NCBI GenBank assembly: GCA_003449615.1
Contig: DMHA01000376.1
Span: 4,848-15,290, forward strand
Reading direction: 5' to 3'
Origin: Flavobacterium sp.
GTDB taxonomy: Bacteria > Bacteroidota > Bacteroidia > Flavobacteriales > Flavobacteriaceae
DNA length: 10,443 nt
The notes beneath the pieces were generated by a model. It had not been told where the DNA came from, ran no database searches, and worked only from the letters and a program-made list of their open reading frames with translations. Both the position numbers and the translations under genes were made by a program. Numbering within the stretch: the first letter of the stretch is position 1; every line of letters starts with the position of its first letter. This document shows positions 1 to 7,004 of this stretch, in pieces.

Positions 1-905
1 CATTAAATTCAAATCCTGTAAATTATCCGCAACAAGCGGGTGGTTTTGGTCGTGTAGAATCAGATTATATGTTGTTGCAAGTAGGATTAACGTGGGCTTA
101 TGAAATAACAGATAAACTATCTATTGGTGTTGAACCTACGTTCAATTATGGAACGTTGGAATTAATGCCAAACCCAACTGCAAATCCATCAGCAGCGGGT
201 TACCCATCTACTAACAAAGCTTCAACTACTGGTTTTGGCGCGCAATTTGGTTTGTTTTTCGATTCTAAAAAAGGATTTAAAGCTGGGGTTTCTTATAAAA
301 CCACTCAAAATTTAAGCGACTTAGAATTCGAAAACACTTATTTAGACAATTCTACAGGAACTAATATATTCGATATGGATTATCCAGCCATTCTTTCATT
401 TGGATTGGGATATTCAAAAAGTGATTTTGATATTGCATTAGATTATAGAATGGTAGATTATAAAAATACGAATGGTTTTTCAGAAACAGGATGGACTCCA
501 ACGGCTTCTGTAAAAGGTTTTGGTTGGGATAATGTTTCCATTTTGTCAGCAGGTATTCAATATAAAGGAATTGAAAAACTTCCTTTGAGATTTGGTTATA
601 CTTATAGCTCAAATCCTATTGACTATGATGTTGCATTTTTTAATATTCCAGCAACCGCAATTATAGCAAATGCTTTTCAATTTGGTTTAAGTTATAATGC
701 AAGCAAAAACATTTCTTTAGACGCAGTATATCACCACGGAGTAAGTGATGGAAAAACTTTTGGACAGATACTTAATCCAATGATGGCTTCGCCTTCAAAT
801 CCTTATGGAGCCATACCAGCATCAAATGTAGCTTATGATATGACAACCGACTTGGTAATGTTCGGAATTTCTTATAAGTTTAATAAAAAACAAGCAAAAC
901 TATAG
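1..905 (+). CDS. FadL/OmpP1-family outer-membrane transporter, 3' part
   Basis: The reading frame is open from base 3 to the stop at 903-905, so the gene starts upstream of the window; the ATG at 69 is only an internal methionine. About 300 residues of the C-terminal part are visible. The protein has alternating aromatic/polar strands typical of a large beta barrel (for example FGRVESDYMLLQVGLTWAYE and LPLRFGYTYSSNPIDYDVAF) and ends close to a final strand with aromatic residues (MFGISYKF). These traits, with Gly- and Tyr-rich strands, fit the OmpP1/FadL/TodX family, which carries hydrophobic compounds across the outer membrane. The signal peptide and the N-terminal plug are outside the window. 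A 230-base gap separates it from the psr-like genes, so co-transcription is uncertain. The family call is from recognition of style, not an alignment; another porin-like barrel is possible. Confidence 0.75.
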   Translation, partial: LNSNPVNYPQQAGGFGRVESDYMLLQVGLTWAYEITDKLSIGVEPTFNYGTLELMPNPTANPSAAGYPSTNKASTTGFGAQFGLFFDSKKGFKAGVSYKTTQNLSDLEFENTYLDNSTGTNIFDMDYPAILSFGLGYSKSDFDIALDYRMVDYKNTNGFSETGWTPTASVKGFGWDNVSILSAGIQYKGIEKLPLRFGYTYSSNPIDYDVAFFNIPATAIIANAFQFGLSYNASKNISLDAVYHHGVSDGKTFGQILNPMMASPSNPYGAIPASNVAYDMTTDLVMFGISYKFNKKQAKL

Positions 906-1135
906 AATTTTAATTTAGAATATAAAAAGAGGTTTCTACAAGGTAAATAGCTTTTTTTAGAGAATAATTTACAAAAAACTAGGTGTACAGATAAGAGCGA
1001 ATTAGCGGAATTTATTTTTATAAATGCCTTTTTGTGAAACATTTGTTACTCCTAAAAGCAGTAAAACAAAGTTAATTTGAGTTGTCTATTGATAAAGAAA
1101 ATAGGCTTTGGCAACAATAAATCAAATAATAAATT
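906..1135. other. Intergenic spacer upstream of the psr-like operon
   Basis: This 230-base AT-rich gap holds no credible gene on either strand. It probably contains the end of the fadL-like transcript and the promoter of the psr-like operon. I see no strong terminator hairpin: an A5G tract near 926 and a CT7 tract near 950 could pair only across a long loop. An imperfect inverted repeat occurs around 1044-1070 (TTGTTACT against AGTAAAACAA) and could be an operator, but the match is weak. Confidence 0.4.
1082..1110 (+). promoter_or_regulatory. Candidate promoter of the psr-like operon
   Basis: A TTG at 1082-1084 is followed 17 bases later by TAGGCTTTG at 1102-1110. This resembles the Bacteroidota promoter (TTTG, about 19 bases, TAnnTTTG), but the -7 element carries one extra base, so the match is imperfect. 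It would place a transcription start about 20 bases before the ATG at 1136. This is an inference from position and motif only. Confidence 0.25.
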
Positions 1136-3379
1136 ATGAATTCATCAAGAAGGGATTTTATAAAAATTTCAATGTGGGGAGCAGGAGCAGCAGCCGTTGC
1201 AGGTTCGCTTTATTCAGTTGATGTTTTTGGTGGAAATAAAGAAGATTTCAATTATGACCGCCCCGATTTAAAACGATTTCCTACCTATTGTGATGTTTGC
1301 TTTTGGAAATGCGCTGGCTGGACTTATGTTGACGAAAAGGGAACGATTAAGAAAATTATTGGCAACGACATCGATACGCACAGCAAAGGGCGATTATGTA
1401 CCAGAGGAACTGGCGGTTTAGGAATGCATTTCGATGACGACCGACTTAAAACACCACTAATTAGAGTATCAAAAAAAGGAGAAAAATCAGTATTTCGTGA
1501 AGCCTCTTGGGAAGAAGCTATTTCCTTGGTGGCGAGCAAAATGACAGATATCAAAAACAAATATGGAGCCGAGAGTTTTGCATTGCTAAAACACGGAGCA
1601 ATTGGCAGTCATTTAGAACACCTTTTTAGTGCTTACGGTTCTGATACTGTTGCCGAACCCGCTTTTGCCCAATGTCGTGGCCCTCGTGACGAAGGATTGA
1701 AATTGACTTTTGGAGAAAGTTGCGGCTCTCCAGAATCTACCGATATGCGGGATTCCAAATGTTTGGTTTTTATAGGTTCCCATATCGGCGAAAATATGCA
1801 CAATACACAAGTGCAAGAAGTTTCAGAAGCCATCGATAAAGGCGTTACCATTATTACCGTTGATCCACGTCTTTCAACAGTTGCCAGTAAATCAAAATAT
1901 TGGTTACCAATTCGTCCTGCGACCGATATGGCGTTGCTATTGGCTTGGATGAATGTCATCATTTTTGAAGATTTATACGATGCAGAATATGTTGCCAAAT
2001 ACACCACTGGTTTTGACGAAATAAAGGAACACGTTCGACAATTTACTCCAGAGTGGGCATATAGCATCACCGATTTGACTCCCAAAATGATTCGTGACTC
2101 GGCTCGTGAAATGGCAAAAGCTGCACCAGCAACCTTGATTCATCCCGGAAGACATTCCACTTGGTATGGTGATGATACGCAACGCACTCGTGCCATTGGA
2201 ATTCTAAATGCACTTTTAGGCACTTGGGGACGTAGAGGTGGTTTTTATTTTAATGAAAAAGCGGCAGTTCCAAAATTCCCGCATCCTGAATATCCAGAAC
2301 CTGCTTGGAAAGCCAAAGATTTGAATGTCAATTTGCCTTTTGCGAATCAAGGTGTGACCAATGAAGTGATTCGAGCTTCGATTCCTGGCGAAGACACACC
2401 ACATCAAGTAAAAGCTTGGATGGTGGCAGGAACGAATTTGACGCAATCTGTTCCAACTGAGAAAAACTTGATGATGAAAGCTATCGAAGCCTTAGAGTTT
2501 TTGGTAGTTATTGATATTTATCCTGTTGAAATCACAGGTTATGCCGATGTGGTTTTGCCCGAGTGTTCTTATTTAGAACGATACGACGACCTTCGAAATT
2601 CAGATGCTAGAACGCCTTCTATCGCTTTGAGAATGCCAGCTGCAGCTCCTCGATGGGAATCCAAACCGGGATGGTGGATTGGCAAACAAATTGGATTAAA
2701 ATTAGGTTTAAATGAGTATTATAATTTCAACGATTATACTGATATTTTGGATTGGCAATTCAAACAAATGGGAACTTCATTAGAAGAAATGAAACACATT
2801 GGAGTAAAAAATCTTCCAAGATCTGGAAAACCATTATATATTGAAGACGGAGCAGACCATATTTTTAAAACCGATTCCGGTAAAATTGAATTATATTCCC
2901 AAAAACTAAAAGATGTTGGTCTCGATCCAATGCCAGTTTACACTGCTCACGAACAACCACCCAAAGATTATTTCCGATTGAATTATGGTCGCGCACCGAT
3001 GCACACTTTTAGCAAAACGGTGAACAGTCCCAATTTGAATGATTTGAGAAGTGAAAATGCATTATGGGTAAATCCTAAAGTTGGAAAAATTTGGAACTTA
3101 AAATCAGGACAACCTGTTTGGTTAAAAAATCAAGATGATGTGGTTTCTTCATTTCCAATAAAAGTACGGCTTACCGAGCGAATTCGTTGGGATTCGGTTT
3201 ATATGGTGCACGGATTTGGTCAAAAAAATCCTGATATGAAGCGTTCCTACGGAAAAGGCGTCAACGATACCGAGATGATTACCAAATTGATGGTCGATCC
3301 ATTGATGGGAGGAACCGGAATGAGAGGAAATTTTGTAACAATTTTAACGGAAGACCCTAAATTAACTGAAACGGTATGA
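1136..3379 (+). CDS. psrA: Molybdopterin oxidoreductase catalytic subunit (PsrA/PhsA type)
   Basis: This is the 747-residue catalytic subunit of a periplasmic molybdo-enzyme of the polysulfide/thiosulfate reductase branch of the DMSO reductase superfamily. The N-terminus has a textbook Tat signal (SRRDFIK at residues 4-10, then a hydrophobic Ala/Gly stretch to about 32), so the folded enzyme is exported. Cys52, Cys55, Cys59 and Cys88 form the C-x2-C-x3-C-x28-C pattern of an N-terminal [4Fe-4S] cluster. Cys180 (AQCRGPRDEG) lies where these enzymes carry the molybdenum-ligating cysteine. Further cofactor-binding stretches are TVDPRLSTVASKSKYW (about 241-256) and DVVLPECSYLER; the C-terminal portion is the molydopterin dinucleotide-binding domain. 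Length fits PsrA/PhsA (about 750-770) and is short for TtrA or ArrA. The stop overlaps the psrB-like start by 4 bases. Polysulfide, thiosulfate or another sulfur or metalloid substrate cannot be separated from sequence, and a sulfite-oxidising role is not excluded. Confidence 0.85.
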   Translation: MNSSRRDFIKISMWGAGAAAVAGSLYSVDVFGGNKEDFNYDRPDLKRFPTYCDVCFWKCAGWTYVDEKGTIKKIIGNDIDTHSKGRLCTRGTGGLGMHFDDDRLKTPLIRVSKKGEKSVFREASWEEAISLVASKMTDIKNKYGAESFALLKHGAIGSHLEHLFSAYGSDTVAEPAFAQCRGPRDEGLKLTFGESCGSPESTDMRDSKCLVFIGSHIGENMHNTQVQEVSEAIDKGVTIITVDPRLSTVASKSKYWLPIRPATDMALLLAWMNVIIFEDLYDAEYVAKYTTGFDEIKEHVRQFTPEWAYSITDLTPKMIRDSAREMAKAAPATLIHPGRHSTWYGDDTQRTRAIGILNALLGTWGRRGGFYFNEKAAVPKFPHPEYPEPAWKAKDLNVNLPFANQGVTNEVIRASIPGEDTPHQVKAWMVAGTNLTQSVPTEKNLMMKAIEALEFLVVIDIYPVEITGYADVVLPECSYLERYDDLRNSDARTPSIALRMPAAAPRWESKPGWWIGKQIGLKLGLNEYYNFNDYTDILDWQFKQMGTSLEEMKHIGVKNLPRSGKPLYIEDGADHIFKTDSGKIELYSQKLKDVGLDPMPVYTAHEQPPKDYFRLNYGRAPMHTFSKTVNSPNLNDLRSENALWVNPKVGKIWNLKSGQPVWLKNQDDVVSSFPIKVRLTERIRWDSVYMVHGFGQKNPDMKRSYGKGVNDTEMITKLMVDPLMGGTGMRGNFVTILTEDPKLTETV

Positions 3380-3912
3380 GATATGTAATGGTCATAGATA
3401 CGCTCAAATGCGTAGGATGTAGCGACTGTGTAGTGGCTTGTCAAACAGAAAATGATGTTCCAACAGGATATTGCAGGGATTGGGTTACCGAATCGGTAAA
3501 TGGAACCTATCCTGAAGTAGATATAGAATTAAGGTCAGAACGCTGCAATCATTGCGACAACGCGCCTTGTGTGAGAACTTGTCCAACCGAAGCCAGCCAC
3601 ATTATCGAGGGAGGAATTGTTTTGGTCGACAGAGATTTATGTATAGGTTGTGGCGCCTGTATCGAATCCTGTCCTTACGATGCCCGATACAGACATCCCG
3701 AATATGGAGTTGTTGATAAATGTACTTTCTGTATTCATAGAGTTAAAAAAGGACAAGATCCTGCTTGCGTTTCGGTTTGCCCTACGAACTGTATGTATTT
3801 TGGCGATTTGGATGATTCCAACAGCAAAGTCGCTCAATTATTGGCCGAAAGGAAATATAAAGTCTTGGCCAAAGAAGCCGGGACATCGCCCAATGTTTAT
3901 TATTTAATTTAA
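3376..3912 (+). CDS. psrB: Four-cluster ferredoxin electron-transfer subunit (PsrB type)
   Basis: The 178-residue protein passes electrons between the molybdenum subunit and the membrane anchor. Sixteen cysteines fall in four ferredoxin-like groups: Cys12/15/18/22 (CVGCSDCVVAC), Cys57/60/65/69 (CNHCDNAPCVRTC), Cys89/92/95/99 (CIGCGACIESC) and Cys116/119/131/135 (CTFC, then CVSVC). This is the ligand set for four [4Fe-4S] clusters, as in PsrB, PhsB, NrfC and DmsB. Two extra cysteines, 33 and 139, lie outside the ligand set. There is no signal peptide, as expected for a subunit exported by hitchhiking on the Tat-bearing partner. The start ATG at 3376 overlaps the psrA stop in an ATGA junction, which implies translational coupling. 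The length is typical for the family. Confidence 0.9.
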   Translation: MRYVMVIDTLKCVGCSDCVVACQTENDVPTGYCRDWVTESVNGTYPEVDIELRSERCNHCDNAPCVRTCPTEASHIIEGGIVLVDRDLCIGCGACIESCPYDARYRHPEYGVVDKCTFCIHRVKKGQDPACVSVCPTNCMYFGDLDDSNSKVAQLLAERKYKVLAKEAGTSPNVYYLI

Positions 3913-3948
3913 ATCCAAAGATTCGTCTTTAACTATAACTAATACAAA

Positions 3949-4893
3949 ATGAAAGAAGAAATTTTCATTAGCGGAAGAAATATTCCTCATATAGATCCAC
4001 ATTTAGCCATCTGGGAATTTCCCATCTCTTTATATTTATTTCTCGGAGGTTTATCGGCAGGAATCTTATTGTTTTCGGCCTTTACTCATCTTTTAAATAA
4101 AGACGAAGAGCTTAAAGGCGCTTCCAAATGGGCACCGCTAGTCGTCCCTTTTGCTTTAGCCATTGGATTGTTTGCGCTAATTATTGACTTGGGAAATCCT
4201 TTTTATTCTTGGAAATTATACACCACAATTCGCTTGGAATCGCCAATGTCTTGGGGAGCTTGGGTTTTGTTGATAGTAACGCCACTTTCTATTCTTTGGG
4301 TTTTTTCCGATTTGAGAAAGTTGTTTCCAAAATTGAATTACACTAAACTTCCTATTTTATTTAATCTCGAGGATTTCTGTGTGAAATACAAAAAACAGAT
4401 GGCTTTGGCTTTGATACCATTGACTATTATTTTGGGAATTTACACTGGTATTTTACTTTCCGCTTTTAATGCTCGTCCGCTTTGGAACAACGCTATTTTG
4501 GGACCATTATTCTTGGTTTCTGGACTTTCGACAGCGGCAGCTACTATTATTTTGTTTGCCAAATCAGCACACGAAAGACATTTGTTCAGCAAAATTGATG
4601 TTCTGTTAATCGTTATCGAATTGGGTTTAATCATCCACTTGATAATGGGGTATTACGCTGGAAACGAAATGCAGGTCGAAGCCGTGAAAATATTGGTAGG
4701 AGGCGATTTGACGACGCTATTTTTCGGTTTCTTCGTGGCTTTAGGTTTAATCTTGCCTTTGGTTTTAGAGGTTTTCGAATTAATGGGTTTTAAAGTTCCT
4801 GTGGTTGTCCCTGCAATTTTAATTATTGTTAGTGGATTAATTTTCAGGGTTTTAATGGTCGAAGCAGGACAGATAACACGTATTCTTTATTAA
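3949..4893 (+). CDS. psrC: NrfD/PsrC-type quinone-interacting membrane anchor
   Basis: This 314-residue polytopic protein matches the size of PsrC and shows about eight hydrophobic segments (near residues 24-46, 62-80, 101-120, 151-172, 182-204, 217-236, 252-275 and 284-304). In the NrfD/PsrC family this subunit holds the periplasmic Mo/FeS pair at the membrane and exchanges electrons with menaquinone or ubiquinone. Short family-like stretches include WEFPISLYLFLGGLSAG (22-38), IIDLGNPFYSWKL (78-90) and the charged HERHLF (208-213). It follows psrB after 36 bases and completes a canonical three-gene complex. No haem ligation pattern is evident. The call as a quinone-linked anchor is firm; naming it psrC relies on the adjacent psrA- and psrB-like genes. 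Confidence 0.87.
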   Translation: MKEEIFISGRNIPHIDPHLAIWEFPISLYLFLGGLSAGILLFSAFTHLLNKDEELKGASKWAPLVVPFALAIGLFALIIDLGNPFYSWKLYTTIRLESPMSWGAWVLLIVTPLSILWVFSDLRKLFPKLNYTKLPILFNLEDFCVKYKKQMALALIPLTIILGIYTGILLSAFNARPLWNNAILGPLFLVSGLSTAAATIILFAKSAHERHLFSKIDVLLIVIELGLIIHLIMGYYAGNEMQVEAVKILVGGDLTTLFFGFFVALGLILPLVLEVFELMGFKVPVVVPAILIIVSGLIFRVLMVEAGQITRILY

Positions 4894-4909
4894 TTTTAAA
4901 GTAAAAAAA

Positions 4910-5437
4910 ATGGACATAAAATCAGATAAACAAAATATTTATTGGAATCCTTATCTTGGTGGATTTCTATTAGGACTCATATTGATAATGACTTTCTTTT
5001 TTACAGGAAGGGGATTGGGAGCTTCAGGAGCGGCCAAAGCCATTGTGACGCAAACCGTTCACACCGTGGCACCAACCCACACAGAAAAAAATTCTTATTA
5101 TGCCGATCAGTTTTTAGGAGGGAAAGTTCCCATTAGCAATTGGTTGGTTTTTGAGGTAATTGGGGTTGTTGCAGGCGCTTTTATTTCGGGCTCGTTATCG
5201 GGCAGAGTCTTTTTCAGAGTGCAACATTCGCCGAAAATAACACCAAGAAAACGCTTGTGGTTTGCTTTATTAGGCGGTGCTTTATTTGGATTCGGAGCAC
5301 AATTTGCTAAGGGATGCACAAGCGGAGCGGCCTTGAGTGGAATGACCGTTTTGTCTTTGGGAGGTTATATCGCGATGCTTTCCATTTTTGGAGGTGCTTT
5401 TCTATTTGCCTATTTCTTCAGAAAATTATGGCTATAA
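4910..5437 (+). CDS. YeeE/YedE-family membrane protein, first half-size subunit
   Basis: This 175-residue membrane protein has about four hydrophobic segments (near 16-32, 78-98, 117-134 and 148-170). Its diagnostic stretch is FGAQFAKGCTSGAALSG (128-144), the Gly-Cys-Thr/Ser-Gly signature of the YeeE/YedE (sulf_transp, DUF395) family; Cys136 is the only cysteine. YeeE members such as TsuA import thiosulfate through conserved membrane cysteines, and half-size pairs occur in many bacteria. The next gene encodes a second half with its own cysteine motif, so the two probably form one transporter. It starts 16 bases after the psrC-like stop, clearly in the same operon. A role in moving thiosulfate or another sulfur species across the inner membrane is inferred from family and context. 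Confidence 0.8.
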   Translation: MDIKSDKQNIYWNPYLGGFLLGLILIMTFFFTGRGLGASGAAKAIVTQTVHTVAPTHTEKNSYYADQFLGGKVPISNWLVFEVIGVVAGAFISGSLSGRVFFRVQHSPKITPRKRLWFALLGGALFGFGAQFAKGCTSGAALSGMTVLSLGGYIAMLSIFGGAFLFAYFFRKLWL

Positions 5438-5451
5438 AACTTCAATCTTCC

Positions 5452-5507
5452 AACCTCTAACCTCTAACTTCTAACCTCTAACCTCTAACCTCTAACCTCT
5501 AACTTTA
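5452..5507. repeat. Heptanucleotide tandem repeat (AACCTCT)n
   Basis: Seven consecutive 7-base units fill 5452-5500: six are perfect AACCTCT and the third is AACTTCT. A degenerate eighth unit (AACTTTA) at 5501-5507 runs almost to the ATG at 5513. The repeat lies wholly between the two YeeE/YedE genes: the upstream stop is at 5435-5437 and the downstream start is only five bases beyond the degenerate unit. The plus strand is free of G across the run. Copy-number change here would alter the spacing or leader of the downstream start without changing either protein. No Shine-Dalgarno sequence is visible. Confidence 0.95.
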
Positions 5508-5512
5508 AACTT

Positions 5513-6100
5513 ATGGGACCTTTAATACCAGAAATACTATCAGATCAATGGAATAATATCATTGCCATCATTACGGGAATGGCATTTGGATATGTTTTGG
5601 AATCTTCCGGATTCTCTTCATCCCGAAAATTGGTAGGCGTTTTTTACGGTTACGATTTTGCCGTTTTGCGTGTGTTTTTCACGGCAGCAATCACAGCATC
5701 CATCGGATTGCTTTTTATGGACTACTTCGGATGGATTGATATGTCAGCTTTAGATGGTTTGCCAGCTAGAGTTTGGCCAATAGTTGTGGGCGGTCTCATT
5801 ATGGGATTGGGTTTTGTAACCGGTGGATTTTGTCCGGGAACTTGCATAACCGCTATCGGAATTGGAAAATTAGATGGTTATGTATTTTTTGGAGGGATAA
5901 TTCTAGGTGTATTTGTGTTTTCTGAAATGTTTCCTTTATTCGAAAATTTTTATAATTCCAGTAATTTAGGCGATGTAACCGTACCAGAATATTTCAATAT
6001 TAATCCGTATTGGTTTACTGTTGGTGTTTCAATAATTGCTATTGTTGCCTTTTATGCAGTAATGCTAATTCAAAAACGCATCAAAAGTGTGGAATATTAA
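5513..6100 (+). CDS. YeeE/YedE-family membrane protein, second half-size subunit
   Basis: This 195-residue membrane protein has about five hydrophobic segments (near 14-30, 48-70, 88-105, 122-140 and 167-186). The family signature GGFCPGTCITAIGIGKLDG (104-122) carries Cys107 and Cys111, the only cysteines, and corresponds to the conserved Cys-Pro-Gly-Thr motif of YeeE/YedE proteins. With the Cys136 motif of the preceding gene, the pair would supply three intramembrane cysteines, as expected for a two-part version of a TsuA-like thiosulfate transporter. The ATG at 5513 is the first start after an in-frame TAA within the repeat at 5486-5488. The repeat run directly precedes it. The substrate is inferred. 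Confidence 0.8.
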   Translation: MGPLIPEILSDQWNNIIAIITGMAFGYVLESSGFSSSRKLVGVFYGYDFAVLRVFFTAAITASIGLLFMDYFGWIDMSALDGLPARVWPIVVGGLIMGLGFVTGGFCPGTCITAIGIGKLDGYVFFGGIILGVFVFSEMFPLFENFYNSSNLGDVTVPEYFNINPYWFTVGVSIIAIVAFYAVMLIQKRIKSVEY

Positions 6101-6140
6101 TAGCACAATTTATTTATCATTTATTAAAATTTAAAATGAA

Positions 6141-6206
6141 ATGAGCATAACCGAAAAGTTGGTCGAAACCTTCAATAATAATATGCGAATTACATATGAC
6201 CAATAG
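6141..6206 (+). CDS. Possible 21-residue small ORF or gene remnant
   Basis: In the 126-base gap between the YeeE/YedE pair and the rhodanese-like genes, an ATG at 6141 opens a 21-codon frame (MSITEKLVETFNNNMRITYD plus Gln, then TAG). The peptide starts like a normal soluble protein with an amphipathic helix rather than like a leader peptide. It could be the leftover 5' end of a deleted gene, a small protein or chance. I do not recognise it and no ribosome binding site is evident. Confidence 0.2.
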   Translation: MSITEKLVETFNNNMRITYDQ

Positions 6207-6226
6207 AAAACAATAAAAATCATCTT

Positions 6227-6949
6227 ATGAAAAAACGATATATTTTCTTAGCCATAGTTCCAATTGTATTGTCCATTGTCTTGGCTTTTTTGCCCGACAA
6301 AAGTAATTCCATTGATGCCAAAAGAAATCAAAAAAGTTTGAAATCGGCCAAATATACTGGAGTTACACCCAATAATTTGTTGTTGGAATCGGTCAATGAC
6401 AATCGGTTTATTCAACCGGATGAATTGGCTAAAGTTATTATTGGACAAGACCCTTCTTATCTTTTGGTAGATTTGAGAGATAGTGTTCAGTATGGTAAAT
6501 TTACGCTACCGGGAGCTATTAATATTCCTTATGAAACAATATTAACCGAAGAAAATCAAGCCGTTTTTGATTCGGAATCCTATAATGTGGTTTTGTTTTC
6601 CAATGGCACGATTGTTCCTGACCAAGTTTGGATGATTTTGCGTAGAGCAGGGATTAAAAACCTGAAAGTGCTGAATGGCGGACTGAATCAATTCTACCAA
6701 TTGTATTTGAATCCTCCAAAACCTTTGGAAACAGATCCAAAAGAGGCTTTCGAAATTTATAGTTACCGCAAAGCGGTTGGCGCCCATTTAGGATTGCCCA
6801 ATCCCGATGAATTTATTCCTAAAGGTGGAGAGAATGTGCAAAATAATGCTATTGCAATAGGATTAAAACCTGTTTTAAAACCTCCGGTAAAAGCAACTTC
6901 AAAAGTGGTTGTTCCTAAAAAAGTAGAAGGCGGAGACGAAGGATGTTAG
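6227..6949 (+). CDS. Membrane-anchored rhodanese-like protein without catalytic Cys, ending in Asp-Glu-Gly-Cys
   Basis: This 240-residue protein starts MKKR and has one N-terminal hydrophobic segment (about 5-22), so the rest most likely faces the periplasm as a membrane-anchored protein. Residues about 62-160 form a rhodanese fold: LLVDLRDSVQYG (79-90), LPGAINIP (94-101) and the final MILRRAGIKNLKVLNGGLNQ (136-155). The usual active-site cysteine after the central strand is absent: the loop reads VLFSNGT with Ser125 in its place. The only cysteine in the protein is the last residue, Cys240, after a Lys/Pro/Val-rich linker (about 211-234). Classical thiosulfate:cyanide sulfurtransferase activity is therefore unlikely. 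A role as a tethered carrier of sulfane sulfur on the terminal thiol is inferred from this cysteine, the paralogue downstream and the Psr/YeeE setting. Confidence 0.8.
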   Translation: MKKRYIFLAIVPIVLSIVLAFLPDKSNSIDAKRNQKSLKSAKYTGVTPNNLLLESVNDNRFIQPDELAKVIIGQDPSYLLVDLRDSVQYGKFTLPGAINIPYETILTEENQAVFDSESYNVVLFSNGTIVPDQVWMILRRAGIKNLKVLNGGLNQFYQLYLNPPKPLETDPKEAFEIYSYRKAVGAHLGLPNPDEFIPKGGENVQNNAIAIGLKPVLKPPVKATSKVVVPKKVEGGDEGC

Positions 6950-7004
6950 CAGGAAAATATTTTCAATAAATTGAAGCGAAATTAACAAAATTAACCGAAT
7001 CAAA

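Noticed and set aside
1044..1070. Operator palindrome before psrA
   Set aside because: The arms TTGTTACT and AGTAAAACAA match only imperfectly and the region is AT-rich enough for chance.
1633..2085. 150-codon open frame on the minus strand inside psrA
   Set aside because: It lies wholly opposite a strongly supported gene, its translation has no recognisable domain, and such antisense frames are expected opposite codon-biased AT-rich genes.
3650..3907. 85-codon frame on the plus strand inside psrB
   Set aside because: It overlaps the ferredoxin-cluster coding sequence in another frame and shows no domain features of its own.
5452..5507. CRISPR array or protein-coding repeat
   Set aside because: The units are 7 bases long with no spacers and lie outside both neighbouring reading frames, so this is a simple tandem repeat.
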